NCBI RefSeq assembly: GCF_008180725.1
Contig: NZ_VTEV01000009.1
Span: forward strand, 1-64,000
Length of the DNA: 64,000 nucleotides
Reading direction: 5' to 3'
Source of the DNA: Sutcliffiella horikoshii
GTDB lineage: Bacteria; Bacillota; Bacilli; Bacillales; Bacillaceae_I
Every line of letters begins with the position of its first letter. Position 1 is the stretch's first letter. The position numbers and the translations under genes are program-made. The notes below the pieces were generated by a model that made no database searches, was not told the origin of the DNA, and saw only the letters and a program-made list of their open reading frames with translations. Below are positions 34,732-43,765 of this stretch, in pieces.

Positions 34732-35574
34732 TTGATTGGGAAGATAAGATCGATACAAGTAAAACAAATACCGATCGAGGGAAATGGAATTCTTGCGATG
34801 GATAATGACTGGATGTTGGTGTTTGGTTCGTCTGTTTGGTGAGGAGGATAATTTTGCCAAATGTGTAAAAGATGGACGGGCAACATAATCACTCAAGTAA
34901 GCAGGCTTGGTACCACCTGGTTTTCTCGTACCATTCAAAAACTCAATGATATAGGAAGCATCTTTTATTCCAAGTCCGTGCCCAAAATACAAATCGTCAC
35001 CCATCACCACGGCATTCTCACCCCTCCACCAATAGGTCAATGGATTGAAATCAGGGTTTTTAAAATAAACAACATCACCTGGAATCGTATAGTAAGTGTA
35101 GACGGACTGCATGACAAGATCAGAATCAAAATGCCAGCTGTACAGGTACAAGTCTTGAAAGTATTCATTAAAAAGCTTAGGCCCGATTGTATTTAAGATG
35201 GCGTGATAATACAGAATAAGTATGGCCGTTGCACATTCGAATGCATATAGTTGACTGTTTTTAAAAATATCAGCAATAGCATCAGACGGATTGACATCCT
35301 CCCGTATCAGAATGCCACCTACATCTGTCAACTTCCAATAAGCAGGGTTACACTGAGTTCCAGCAAAGGTTTCAAATCTCGCTTCCCCTTGTTCCATTAA
35401 TGCAGCACTGGCAACAATGTTATTCCGTAAGGCAATTTCAAACCTTAATTCTTCTATAGAATCATAAGAATATACCTCTGAATCGTTAAATAAGCGTTGA
35501 AAAATGGTCTTTTCAAGGCCTTCTAAATTAGACAGATTACTTTCTGTAATTGATTCTCCGTTTATTACAATCAT
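34729..35574 (-). CDS. tgl: Spore-coat protein-glutamine gamma-glutamyltransferase (transglutaminase)
   Basis: Cross-links coat proteins by epsilon-(gamma-glutamyl)lysine bonds during sporulation. The catalytic Cys is C114 in LYAFECATAI (C116 in B. subtilis Tgl). The partner Glu and His lie in WWRGENAVVMGDDLYFGHG. The core is colinear with the 245-residue B. subtilis enzyme, but this protein is 281 residues because of a basic tail after about residue 230 (NRRTKHQH...). It is a single gene starting at ATG 35574 behind GAGGGAT. Confidence 0.93.
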   Translation of the reverse strand: MIVINGESITESNLSNLEGLEKTIFQRLFNDSEVYSYDSIEELRFEIALRNNIVASAALMEQGEARFETFAGTQCNPAYWKLTDVGGILIREDVNPSDAIADIFKNSQLYAFECATAILILYYHAILNTIGPKLFNEYFQDLYLYSWHFDSDLVMQSVYTYYTIPGDVVYFKNPDFNPLTYWWRGENAVVMGDDLYFGHGLGIKDASYIIEFLNGTRKPGGTKPAYLSDYVARPSFTHLAKLSSSPNRRTKHQHPVIIHRKNSISLDRYLFYLYRSYLPNQ

Positions 35575-35694
35575 GAAATCCCTCTTTTCACAAACACAGT
35601 ATAATCCTCATTACTAACCAACATATTCAAGTTGAACGCATTCATGAATGAAAAATTCCACTAGCTAGTTGAGGGGTGCCGATATAGTGTAAAG

Positions 35695-35740
35695 AGAAAA
35701 TAAAAAGTGCTGTGCGAATCGGTGATTTGCACAGCACTTT
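35695..35740 (-). terminator. Intrinsic terminator of the COG0523 gene
   Basis: Twelve-base arms AAAGTGCTGTGC/GCACAGCACTTT followed on the minus strand by a T-rich run. Confidence 0.85.
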
Positions 35741-35743
35741 CAG

Positions 35744-36670
35744 CTATTGCTTGTTTTTCTCTAGTGTTTGTAACTGTTCTGTTAACAAATCTACATCCAA
35801 GTTTTCCCCAATAATGACAAGATTGAGTGGGACTTTAACTAGCTCTTTTAAATATAGTGGTGTGCCATAAGAATACTGAAACAAGTATACATTGTTAGAA
35901 TGCTCGAAAGTAAGATACCCTTTGATTCGGTAGACGGAATCGGGAAGATTTCTAAGCCAGTCTTCAAACTCATCCAAGTCTATTTTAGATGAAAACTGAT
36001 AAACGAATGTTTTTAAATGAAGAGAATCTTTCACATGTGCACGTGAATGGCTTCCTTTTTCTATTTGCTTCGTTCTTTTCCAGCTGTTTTCCGGAATCTT
36101 AGCGTAGGTGGTCAGAAGTGTAGTAGCGTGAGGATTAATGGATTGCAATTCAAACAAAATGCTCGAAACCTCTGCTTCACCTACTAAATCCGTCTTATTT
36201 AAAATAAGCATATCTGCATGCTTCACTTGTTCTCTTACCAGCTGTTTAACTTGAATAGATAAGTTATCACGATCTTTCCATCGTAAAACATCTAAAAGAG
36301 TGATAATCCTAGCTTCAGAAAACTTGTTGGCGAATATGGGAGAAAGAACCGTGTCTAGAACCTCTATTGGATGTGCGGCACCTGTCGTCTCTATGTAAAT
36401 GGCATCCAAGTCTTTATCAAGTAAAAGCCCTTGCATCGTGGATTCCAATTTTTCTTGAATGGTACAACATATACAGCCATCAAATAATTCGGAAAGTGGG
36501 GTTTCATCAGGTATGGAATCGGAGTCGATGGAGACCTTCCCAAGCTCGTTCATGACCACCGCCACTTTTCTATTTTCTGCTTGTTCCTGTTGCAGCATTT
36601 GGGTCAAAAGGGTAGTCTTTCCGCTTCCAAGAAACCCAGCTAATATATAAACTTCAACTTTTTTACTCAT
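35744..36670 (-). CDS. COG0523 (CobW/P47K family) GTPase, putative metallochaperone
   Basis: 308 residues. Walker A is GFLGSGKTT, the metal-binding motif is GCICC (near residue 66), base recognition is LNKTDL, and a C-terminal CobW domain follows. The family hands zinc or other metals to client enzymes; the shorter members such as this one are widespread in bacilli. No Zur-type operator was found upstream by eye. It stands alone on the minus strand. Confidence 0.9.
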   Translation of the reverse strand: MSKKVEVYILAGFLGSGKTTLLTQMLQQEQAENRKVAVVMNELGKVSIDSDSIPDETPLSELFDGCICCTIQEKLESTMQGLLLDKDLDAIYIETTGAAHPIEVLDTVLSPIFANKFSEARIITLLDVLRWKDRDNLSIQVKQLVREQVKHADMLILNKTDLVGEAEVSSILFELQSINPHATTLLTTYAKIPENSWKRTKQIEKGSHSRAHVKDSLHLKTFVYQFSSKIDLDEFEDWLRNLPDSVYRIKGYLTFEHSNNVYLFQYSYGTPLYLKELVKVPLNLVIIGENLDVDLLTEQLQTLEKNKQ

Positions 36671-36808
36671 AAATGGAACCTCCTGATATATGTACCCCTC
36701 ATTTTACCATACCTATTATCTTTCTGTAATACGAGCATACCATTAGGAAATCTTCTTTGATATTGCTATAATTCACGTAAATATATTTTATAAAAAGGTG
36801 GGTACTAC

Positions 36809-37762
36809 ATGATGAACAAATTAGAAAAAGCAACGTTCGCCGGAGGTTGCTTTTGGTGCATGGTTAAACCTTTTGACGAACAGGATGGCATCGAAGAAGT
36901 AGTTTCAGGCTACACAGGTGGACATAAAGAAAATCCAACATACAAAGAGGTATGTTCTGAGACGACAGGCCATTATGAAGCGGTACAAATTACGTTCAAC
37001 CCTGAAATTTTCCCATATGAAAAATTACTAGACGTTTTTTGGAGCCAAATTGATCCCACAGATGCAGGCGGTCAATTTCACGACCGAGGGGATTCGTACC
37101 GTACCGCCATTTTCTATCATTCCGATGAGCAAAAGGAAATCGCCGAAAAATCTAAGCATGACTTAGACCAAAGCGGAAGATTTAAAGACCCAATCGTAAC
37201 AGAAATCCTTCCTGCAAAGCCATTTTATGCAGCGGAAGAGTATCACCAAAATTACTATAAGAAAAATCCTTTCCGCTATAAGATGTATCAAGCAGGATCT
37301 GGGAGGGCTGCCTTTATCAAAGAGAATTGGAAAAAAGAAAACAATGCAGATTTGAAAAAGAAGTTAACTCCCATTCAGTATGAGGTCACACAAAATAACG
37401 GTACAGAACCACCGTTTAAAAATGAGTTTTGGAATCATACAGAAGAAGGAATCTATGTTGATATTGTTTCCGGAGAACCTTTATTTTCTTCTCTTGATAA
37501 ATACGATGCAGGTTGCGGATGGCCAAGTTTTACCAAACCGATAAACAAAGAACTAATCAAAGAAGAGATGGACGTTAGTCACAGAATGGTACGGACGGAA
37601 GTTAGAAGCAAAGAGGGAGATTCTCATTTAGGTCACGTGTTTGAGGACGGCCCTGTAGATAAAGGCGGTCTAAGGTATTGCATCAACTCTGCTGCCCTTC
37701 GCTTTATCCCGGTAAGCCAACTTGAACAAGAGGGATATGGAGAATACAAAAAAATGTTTTAA
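36809..37762 (+). CDS. msrAB: Bifunctional methionine sulfoxide reductase MsrA-MsrB
   Basis: Fusion of both reductases that repair oxidised methionine. MsrA (about 1-155) has the catalytic GGCFWC motif (Cys about 16) and YHQNYY. MsrB (about 175-317) has GCGWPSF and the catalytic Cys in [11 protein letters not shown]. MsrB lacks the two CxxC zinc pairs, so it is the non-zinc type. B. subtilis has separate msrA and msrB genes. AAGGTGG precedes the tandem ATGs at 36809 and 36812. Confidence 0.95.
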   Translation: MMNKLEKATFAGGCFWCMVKPFDEQDGIEEVVSGYTGGHKENPTYKEVCSETTGHYEAVQITFNPEIFPYEKLLDVFWSQIDPTDAGGQFHDRGDSYRTAIFYHSDEQKEIAEKSKHDLDQSGRFKDPIVTEILPAKPFYAAEEYHQNYYKKNPFRYKMYQAGSGRAAFIKENWKKENNADLKKKLTPIQYEVTQNNGTEPPFKNEFWNHTEEGIYVDIVSGEPLFSSLDKYDAGCGWPSFTKPINKELIKEEMDVSHRMVRTEVRSKEGDSHLGHVFEDGPVDKGGLRYCINSAALRFIPVSQLEQEGYGEYKKMF

Positions 37763-37771
37763 TTATGAACC

Positions 37772-37800
37772 AACGGAGTGTACATCACACTCCGTTTTTC
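37772..37800 (+). terminator. Intrinsic terminator after msrAB
   Basis: AACGGAGTGT/ACACTCCGTT stem and five T. Confidence 0.9.
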
Positions 37801-37821
37801 CTTGTAAAAGAGAATATAGAA

Positions 37822-37885
37822 GGTGAATTTCCGTTCCAGGCGCTTTGCTTGCCTGCGGGCGTCGCGACCTTCCACGCCATTCAAA
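37822..37885. repeat. Degenerate inverted copy of the Bacillus intergenic repeat
   Basis: ttccgttccaggcgctttgc...cctgcgggcg...gaccttccacgcc is the reverse-orientation fragment of the same element family as 27847-27982. Confidence 0.5.
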
Positions 37886-37995
37886 TAGGCAATATCATTC
37901 TCCAATGGATAAAAATGCGGTTTACTTCAATAAAATAAGGTATATTATAGTTGTTGGATAGATTCTCTTTAAAACATAAAAAGTAGGTGAACTAA

Positions 37996-38145
37996 GTGGG
38001 GAAATATCAATTGGATAACAAAGGTAAGGTAGCTGTGGCAAAGTTTCATGAAAAACAGACACCTGCTAAATTTGATAAAAAGCAGCAACTTGAAAAAATA
38101 CGTGCGGAGTATTTGAAAAAGAAGCAAAAACAAACCGATAAATAA
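37996..38145 (+). CDS. Small Lys/Gln-rich basic protein, 49 residues
   Basis: GTG start behind AGTAGGTGA. The product begins MGKYQLDNKGKVAVAKFHEK, is strongly basic and helical, and ends KKKQKQTDK. It has no hydrophobic segment. I do not recognise the family; small basic proteins of this type can bind nucleic acid or ribosomes or be small spore proteins. A good terminator closes it, which supports a real gene. Confidence 0.65.
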   Translation: MGKYQLDNKGKVAVAKFHEKQTPAKFDKKQQLEKIRAEYLKKKQKQTDK

Positions 38146-38154
38146 TATGAATGA

Positions 38155-38191
38155 AAACATAGGAAGACTAAATCTCCCTATGTTTTTTTTA
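38155..38191 (+). terminator. Intrinsic terminator
   Basis: AACATAGG..AGA / TCT.CCTATGTT hairpin with eight T. Confidence 0.85.
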
Positions 38192-38359
38192 TTCGAAGTT
38201 CTTTCTTCAATTGCAGCCCAATAATTGCCTGTTTTTTCTGTCAAAATTCAACAAAATAACAGAATTATTGCAGGATAATAGAAAGGATTTGAAGAATAAG
38301 TAGTTTTATAAAGAAAAGAAACAAAAGCAACAAAGGATGATTAAGTGGGGGATTATGCT

Positions 38360-39844
38360 ATGTCTGCGGTAAGTGTAAAAGAATTAAAATTTCAAGACTT
38401 GATTAACAAAAATAAGCTAATGTTTTTCGTGATTTTTATCTCGTATGGTGCTGGACTTCTCGTAAATTTCTTTGTACCAGCGGCAACAGTTATAACCGCA
38501 ACTTTGTTTGTTGCCTTATGTTTAGGAATTGTTTTATTGTTTTTGACTAGATGGAACACTTGGTTTCACTACTTAGTGCCTTACTTTACAGTGGGAGTAA
38601 CCTTCACCGTATTCTTTATCATTTTAGTAAACCGCGGAGCTTCTTTATCAGGTTTCATACTACCTTTTTTTGTACTAATGCTTGCAACCGTTTACTTTAA
38701 TAGAAACGTCTTTATCGTTGGAGGAGTAGGGAGTTTAGTCCTTTTCGCTTACTCTCTTTGGTCATTTCTAAACGGCAACTTGATGACAGAAGGACAGTTA
38801 GGAAATATAGTCTTGTTATTCTTTTTACTGTTTGTTATTACTTTTGTTCAAGTGAAAATAGGGAAAAAACTGTTTGCTCAATTTGAGGGAATAGTGGACA
38901 AGATGCAAGCTGTAAGTGAAGAGCGTCAAAAGAAGCAGGAAGCCTTTGAGCAGGATGCCATGACATTAATTGACCAAGTCAATAAAGTACATGACCGACT
39001 TAACTTAAATATTCAATCCCAAAAAGAGGTTTCTCAAACCATCCAAGAGCTATCGGTTGGTAGTCAAAAACAAGCAGACCAGATAGGTGGCATTGCGGAA
39101 CAGACGAATGATGTATCCATTTTAATGGATAATGTTGTCGATAAATCCAATAGTTTATATCAAACTACCAATACTACAAAGTTCACAGCAGATCAAGGGA
39201 AAGTGATGGCGGTAGAACTTCAAGAAAACATGAAAAGTTTTTCACATGATGTTGCAGAAATGGACGCTGTATTCCAGGTGCTTACGGAAAAAATTGATGA
39301 AACGAATATATTAACTCAACACATAAAAAATATTACGGATCAGACAAACTTACTTGCTCTAAATGCTTCTATTGAAGCGGCCAGGGCAGGGGAAGCTGGA
39401 AGAGGTTTTGCTGTGGTAGCCGAAGAGATTCGGAAGCTTGCCACGTCAACTGGCGAGACTACAAAAGAAATTACAGACAACCTTTCATCTCTTCACCATA
39501 CAAAAGAAGAGGTATTGAAACAGTTGCAACTCAACATAGCAAAAATGGGGAAGAACCTTGAAGCAACAAATCAGGTTAATCAATCCTTCCAGCAAATAAG
39601 CGAAACTTTGAAAACATTATTAATGGATGCCCAACACTTCAGGGATTTTGCAAGCACAGTAAAAGAAAAAACAGCTACTACAGATTCGTATACAAGTGAA
39701 TTTGCAGCATTGATGGAAGAGGCTACTGCTGGTCTAGAGGAAATTAGCGCGACAGTCGAACAAGTTACAGAGGATAACACTCATATAGAGGAGACATTAA
39801 AAAGCATGGTTAAAATCATTGATAAAATGGAGGAACATAAATAG
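38360..39844 (+). CDS. Methyl-accepting chemotaxis protein with multi-helix membrane sensor
   Basis: 494 residues from ATG 38360 (GTGGGGG site); a GTG at 38345 overlaps that site. Six hydrophobic helices occupy about residues 20-180 with no extracellular Cache or 4HB domain, so signals would be sensed in or at the membrane. The cytoplasmic part has the MCP hairpin tip [40 protein letters not shown] is not evident. It ends without the usual C-terminal pentapeptide. It is a single gene. The ligand is unknown. Confidence 0.92.
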   Translation: MSAVSVKELKFQDLINKNKLMFFVIFISYGAGLLVNFFVPAATVITATLFVALCLGIVLLFLTRWNTWFHYLVPYFTVGVTFTVFFIILVNRGASLSGFILPFFVLMLATVYFNRNVFIVGGVGSLVLFAYSLWSFLNGNLMTEGQLGNIVLLFFLLFVITFVQVKIGKKLFAQFEGIVDKMQAVSEERQKKQEAFEQDAMTLIDQVNKVHDRLNLNIQSQKEVSQTIQELSVGSQKQADQIGGIAEQTNDVSILMDNVVDKSNSLYQTTNTTKFTADQGKVMAVELQENMKSFSHDVAEMDAVFQVLTEKIDETNILTQHIKNITDQTNLLALNASIEAARAGEAGRGFAVVAEEIRKLATSTGETTKEITDNLSSLHHTKEEVLKQLQLNIAKMGKNLEATNQVNQSFQQISETLKTLLMDAQHFRDFASTVKEKTATTDSYTSEFAALMEEATAGLEEISATVEQVTEDNTHIEETLKSMVKIIDKMEEHK

Positions 39845-39872
39845 AATTTCGAAAAATAGGCATATGCACATA

Positions 39873-39900
39873 CGGGACAGCCACCTATAACATAGTGTAG
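39873..39900 (+). promoter_or_regulatory. Candidate sigma-K-type promoter for a YjcZ gene
   Basis: CATAGTGTA (39891-39899) fits the sigma-K -10 (CATANNNTA), with AC 17 bases upstream as in sigma-K -35 elements. The region holds GGGACAGCCACCTATAA (39874-39890), repeated with one change at 54497-54513. Confidence 0.45.
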
Positions 39901-39930
39901 AAGTGTAAATATTAAACAGGAGTGATGACC

Positions 39931-40074
39931 ATGCACGATTACTGTTACTACACTTGTGGACCATGCGGCTATCCATCTCAAGTTGCCCCGGCATACGGCG
40001 GAGGAAATACATTCGTTTTGATCGTAGTTCTATTCATTTTGTTAATCATTGTTGGAGCTTGCTATTGCAAATAA
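39931..40074 (+). CDS. YjcZ-family small sporulation protein (47 residues)
   Basis: A Cys/Tyr/Gly-rich head (MHDYCYYTCGPCGYPS) is followed by the helix FVLIVVLFILLIIVGACYC. The helix is nearly identical to that of the member at 28325. AGGAGTGATG precedes the ATG and a terminator follows. Probably expressed late in sporulation, judging from a sigma-K-like promoter upstream (inference). Confidence 0.88.
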   Translation: MHDYCYYTCGPCGYPSQVAPAYGGGNTFVLIVVLFILLIIVGACYCK

Positions 40075-40086
40075 GATAAGTTTAAA

Positions 40087-40122
40087 AGTGTCACTCGGGT
40101 AATTGGAGTGATGCTTTTTTTG
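40087..40122 (+). terminator. Intrinsic terminator after YjcZ gene
   Basis: GTGTCACTC / GAGTGATGC hairpin and seven T. Confidence 0.8.
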
Positions 40123-40160
40123 TGTTTTTAAGAAATTAATTATGGAATACTGGATTCGTA

Positions 40161-40714
40161 GTGATGAAGACCTCCGTGACGAAAAAAAAAGGAGTAGAGA
40201 GGTCCTCATCCCCGTGATGAAGACCTCCGTGACGAGGAAAAAGGAGTAGAGAGGTCCTCATCCCCGTGATGAAGACCTCCGTGACGAGGAAAAAGGAGTA
40301 GAGAGGTCCTCATCCCCGTGATGAAGACCTCTGTAACGAGGAAAAAGGAGTAGAGAGGTCCTCATCCCCGTGATGAAGACCTCCGTGACGGGGATAAAGG
40401 AGTAGAGAGGTCCTCATCCCCGTGATGAAGACCTCGGTGAAGGGGATAAAGGAATAGAGAGGTCCTCATCCCCGTGATGAAGACCTCTGTGACGAGGAAA
40501 AAGGAGTAGAGAGGTCCTCATCCCCGTGATGAAGACCTCCGTGACGAAAAAAAAGGAGTAGAGAGGTCCTCATCCCCGTGATGAAGACCTCGGTGACGGG
40601 GATAAAGGAATAGAGAGGTCCTCATCCCCGTGATGAAGACCTCTGTGACGAGGAAAAAGGAGTAGAGAGGTCCTCATCCCCGTGATGAAGACCTCCATGA
40701 CGAGGAAAAAGGAG
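40161..40714. repeat. Large tandem array of 52-bp repeats (11 units)
   Basis: Units begin at 40161, 40214, 40266, 40318, 40370, 40422, 40474, 40526, 40578, 40630 and 40682; the first is 53 bp, the rest 52. Each starts gtgatgaagacctc, has a variable middle (cgtgacgagg, ggtgacgggg, tgtaacgagg) and ends ggagtagagaggtcctcatc. Across each junction GAGGTCCTCATC and GATGAAGACCTC form a hairpin with a five-base loop. There are no unique spacers and every frame is stopped. Confidence 0.95.
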
Positions 40715-40725
40715 TATTCAATGAA

Positions 40726-40848
40726 ATGGTCTTAGATGAGGCCCAGAGGCAAGATCCGGACAAGGCCAATTTGTCAAAGTTACGTGAAAAGCGAGAACTG
40801 ACCAAGAAGTTAGAATCTTACTTTGGACGTGGTTTTAGGTCGCAATAG
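40726..40848 (+). CDS. Possible 40-residue ORF or gene remnant at the array end
   Basis: The frame is open from inside the last repeat unit (40666) and stops at 40848. With ATG 40726 it has 40 highly charged residues (MVLDEAQRQDPDKANLSKLR, then a basic part ending FGRGFRSQ). AAAGGAG at 11 bases comes from the repeat unit itself. A similar translated segment follows the first array (492 onward), so this is more likely a conserved flank or the tail of a decayed gene than an independent gene. Confidence 0.3.
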   Translation: MVLDEAQRQDPDKANLSKLREKRELTKKLESYFGRGFRSQ

Positions 40849-40912
40849 CGATTTTGTTCTTTATACATATTCATTCACAGACTGTTTATTTATCCATAAA
40901 TTGAACGAAATA

Positions 40913-40939
40913 TTTCATTCTATTGAACATAGAATGAAA
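40913..40939. promoter_or_regulatory. Inverted repeat upstream of yodT (possible activator site)
   Basis: Perfect 11-bp arms TTTCATTCTAT / ATAGAATGAAA with a five-base centre. It lies about 87 bases upstream of the start expected from the sigma-54-like element at 40986, a usual enhancer distance. Confidence 0.5.
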
Positions 40940-40985
40940 GTAAGCTAGCTTATCGACAGCCAGGATTTACCCTGCCTCTAAAAGA

Positions 40986-41002
40986 CAGGGGCTACCATTG
41001 CT
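40986..41002 (+). promoter_or_regulatory. Candidate sigma-54 promoter of yodT-yodQ
   Basis: CAGGGGCTACCATTGCT has the invariant GG at -24 and a consensus TTGCT at -12 with correct spacing. The rest of the -24 box is poor. About 43 bases before the yodT start. Confidence 0.45.
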
Positions 41003-41044
41003 AGTAAACGGTTACAGGACAGTTGTGGAAAGGAGTAATCGTTT

Positions 41045-42376
41045 ATGGATCAATCCTATCTAATTAAGCCTTTATTAGATAAAGAGTATCCGGTGATAAG
41101 CCACGGTAACGGAGTGTACTTATTTGATGTCACTGGAAAGAAATATTTGGATGGTTCTTCTGGTGCTGTTACGGCAAGCATTGGTCATCATGTACAAGCT
41201 GTAATAGATGCGATGGCAGACCAGGCAAGCAAAGTATCATTTGTTTATCGATCCCAATTCAGCAGCGTACCTGCAGAAAAATTGGCAACAAAATTAAGTT
41301 CTATCACACCAGGAGATATTAATTGGTCGTTTTTCGTAAATAGTGGGACAGAAGCTGTGGAAACTTCGATGAAAATATCTATCCAATATTGGCAAGAGGT
41401 AGGAAAACCTCATAAAAACCAAATTATTTCACGTTGGAAAAGCTATCACGGTATTACAATAGGAGCGCTATCCTTATCAGGACATGCGGATCGCAGGAGG
41501 AGATTTGAGCCTTTATTGGAAAAATCCCCTGTTGTAGAACCGCCTTATTGTTACCGTTGTCCTTTCCATTTGGAATACCCTGCATGTGGTCTTAAATGTG
41601 CTGAGGATCTAGAGCGTGCCATCTTGGAAATTGGGGAAGAGAATATCGCAGCATTTGTAGCTGAGCCAGTCATTGGGGCAGCAGCTGGAGCAATCTGCCC
41701 GCCTGATGGGTATTATCAAAGAATTGCAGAAATTTGCAAAAAATATCACATTCATTTTATTGCAGATGAAGTAATGACAGGCATCGGAAGGACCGGCAAA
41801 ATGTTTGCGATGGAACATTGGGACGTAATTCCGGACATTATTTGTATAGGCAAAGGCATGAGTGCGGGTTATACTCCCATTGCAGCAACGCTTGTGAGCG
41901 AGAGGATTATAGAAAGCATTCTAAAGGGATCTAGGCTGATTATGAGTGGACATACGTATAGTGCAAATCCCCAATCCGCAGCAGTTGCATTGGCTGTTTT
42001 AGAATATATTGAAAGCCAAAGTCTTGTAAGCAATGGTCAGCAGATGGGAGATTATCTGTTGCAACAATTACATCAATTAAAACAGACTTACTCCTTTATT
42101 GGTGATGTTAGAGGCAAAGGACTTTTACTTGGACTGGAAATTGTAGCAGATCTTGCGACAAAGTATCCGTTTTCACAAGAGAAAGCCGTCACCACAAGAC
42201 TTGTAGAGTTGGCACAGAAAAATGGGTTGCTTATCTACCCTGCATCAGCAGGGATAGAAGGGGTGGGAGGCGATGCCGTCATTATTGCACCGCCACTATC
42301 AATCAACCAAAAGGAAATGGATGAACTGATTACCATTCTAGAGCAGACACTAAACGAACTTCAAGCAGAATTGTAA
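41045..42376 (+). CDS. yodT: Class-III PLP aminotransferase, lysine-catabolism type
   Basis: 443 residues, fold-type I PLP enzyme. Phosphate binding is NSGTEAVE, the PLP Asp is in IADEVMTGIGRTG, and the Schiff-base Lys in CIGKGMSAGYTPI. The Cys-rich insert PPYCYRCPFHLEYPACGLKC is unusual and typical of YodT-type enzymes. First gene of yodT-yodS-yodR-yodQ, which in B. subtilis lies beside kamA. It probably transaminates an intermediate of beta-lysine breakdown (inference). AAAGGAG precedes the ATG. Likely sigma-54 regulated. Confidence 0.9.
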   Translation: MDQSYLIKPLLDKEYPVISHGNGVYLFDVTGKKYLDGSSGAVTASIGHHVQAVIDAMADQASKVSFVYRSQFSSVPAEKLATKLSSITPGDINWSFFVNSGTEAVETSMKISIQYWQEVGKPHKNQIISRWKSYHGITIGALSLSGHADRRRRFEPLLEKSPVVEPPYCYRCPFHLEYPACGLKCAEDLERAILEIGEENIAAFVAEPVIGAAAGAICPPDGYYQRIAEICKKYHIHFIADEVMTGIGRTGKMFAMEHWDVIPDIICIGKGMSAGYTPIAATLVSERIIESILKGSRLIMSGHTYSANPQSAAVALAVLEYIESQSLVSNGQQMGDYLLQQLHQLKQTYSFIGDVRGKGLLLGLEIVADLATKYPFSQEKAVTTRLVELAQKNGLLIYPASAGIEGVGGDAVIIAPPLSINQKEMDELITILEQTLNELQAEL

Positions 42377-42389
42377 GGAGTGGACCGGG

Positions 42390-43106
42390 ATGGAGAAAGT
42401 AGAAAATACATTTAACAAAATAGTGGAACTGGAAATGGTCCGCCATTTATTTTTTGACGGAATGACATTGATGTTCGGCGGCTTTGGAGGGGTGGGGACA
42501 CCTCCGAAGCTGGTTGATGTCCTCTTGGATTCAAGGGTGAAAAACCTGACACTTATTGGAAATGACGCCGGCTTTCCGACAATAGGTATCGGAAAGGTAG
42601 TGTGTGCAGGAAGGGTAAATAAATTGGTTGCTTCCCATATTGGTTCAAATCCGGTTGCGGGCAAGATGATGACGGATAAAAAAATGGAAGTCGAGTTCAG
42701 TCCGCAAGGTACATTAGCCGAAAGAATAAGAGCTGGTGGTGTAGGTTTAGGAGGGATTCTGGTTGATGTAGGGATTGAGAGTGACATTGTAACAAAAAAC
42801 AAACAAATCCTTACATCAGGTGGAAAAGAATATATTCTTGAAACAGCTATTACTGCAGACCTTTCGATCGTCTTTGCAAAAAAAGCTGATTCTTATGGAA
42901 ATCTAATTTTCGATAAAAGCGCCAGAAACACCAATCCGCTTGTAGCAATGGCAGGGACAAAAACCATCGTGGAAGTGGAGGAATTTGTTCCATTAGGGTA
43001 TTTGAATCCGGAAGAAATTGTCGTGCCTGGAGTATATGTGGATTATATGGTTCAAAGCGAGGGGGTGAACTGGACATGGGTATGGGAGGAAACATACGGA
43101 ATTTAA
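42390..43106 (+). CDS. yodS: CoA-transferase subunit A
   Basis: 238 residues, family I CoA-transferase alpha subunit. The glycine motif GGFGGVGTPP near residue 28 and the later AETAITADLSIVFAKKADSYGN region are typical. It pairs with YodR (beta), whose start lies 31 bases inside this gene. The pair moves CoA onto a keto acid produced in lysine degradation (inference from the locus). AAGGAG lies 9 bases before the ATG. Confidence 0.9.
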   Translation: MEKVENTFNKIVELEMVRHLFFDGMTLMFGGFGGVGTPPKLVDVLLDSRVKNLTLIGNDAGFPTIGIGKVVCAGRVNKLVASHIGSNPVAGKMMTDKKMEVEFSPQGTLAERIRAGGVGLGGILVDVGIESDIVTKNKQILTSGGKEYILETAITADLSIVFAKKADSYGNLIFDKSARNTNPLVAMAGTKTIVEVEEFVPLGYLNPEEIVVPGVYVDYMVQSEGVNWTWVWEETYGI

Positions 43107-43729
43107 TTGCCAAAAGAGCAGCCAAGGAAATAGAAAATGGAATGGTTGTAAATTTGGGCATAGGCATTCCGTCGTTGGTTCCCAATCATCTACCGGATAA
43201 TATCCATGTTTTTTTTCAAGCGGAAAACGGTGTGTTAGGAATGGCATCTACTCCACGTTCGGGGGAAGAAGACGCCAATCTTTGCAACGCTGCCGGATTT
43301 CCTGTATCTGTTCAGCCTGGTGCATCTTATTTTGACAGTGCACTAGCTTTTGGAATGATCAGAAAAGGGAAGCTGGATATTACGATTCTTGGATCGCTAC
43401 AAGTATCGGAGCAGGGTGATTTGGCTAACTGGATTGTACCAGGCAAAAGAGTACCGGGTATGGGTGGAGCCATGGAGCTTTCACAAAAAGCTAAAAAAGT
43501 GATTGTATTAATGAGCCATACAGATAAAAATGGGCAATCAAAAGTGGTGAAATCGTGTAGTTTACCTGTAACAACACCAAAATGTGTGGACATCATTATT
43601 ACCGATTTAGCAGTTTTTGAGATAACGGATGCTGGATTACTCCTTCGTGAATTAATGCCAGGCGTGAGTTTGGAACAGGTAAAAGAGAAAACAGAGGCAC
43701 CTTTTACACTGTCGCCTGCATTTTTATAA
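43076..43729 (+). CDS. yodR: CoA-transferase subunit B
   Basis: 217 residues, beta subunit of the same CoA-transferase. The catalytic Glu lies in QAENGVLGMA (about residue 46) and the GGAMEL motif near 130 is present. ATG 43076 follows GGGGGTGAA; ATG 43082 is an alternative. The 31-base overlap with yodS indicates translational coupling and 1:1 production. Confidence 0.92.
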   Translation: MGMGGNIRNLIAKRAAKEIENGMVVNLGIGIPSLVPNHLPDNIHVFFQAENGVLGMASTPRSGEEDANLCNAAGFPVSVQPGASYFDSALAFGMIRKGKLDITILGSLQVSEQGDLANWIVPGKRVPGMGGAMELSQKAKKVIVLMSHTDKNGQSKVVKSCSLPVTTPKCVDIIITDLAVFEITDAGLLLRELMPGVSLEQVKEKTEAPFTLSPAFL

Positions 43730-43765
43730 CGGTTTAATTATGCTGTGGAAAGAAGGGGGGATGAG

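Noticed and set aside
36690-36770. Zur operator upstream of the COG0523 GTPase gene
   Set aside because: Only a loose TAATACG-like match, without the dyad of a Zur box.
40161-40714. CRISPR array
   Set aside because: Repeats are contiguous 52-bp units with a variable middle shared between units, without unique spacers, and no cas genes are nearby.
42350-42802. 150-codon minus-strand ORF over yodS
   Set aside because: Antisense shadow of a well-supported CoA-transferase gene.
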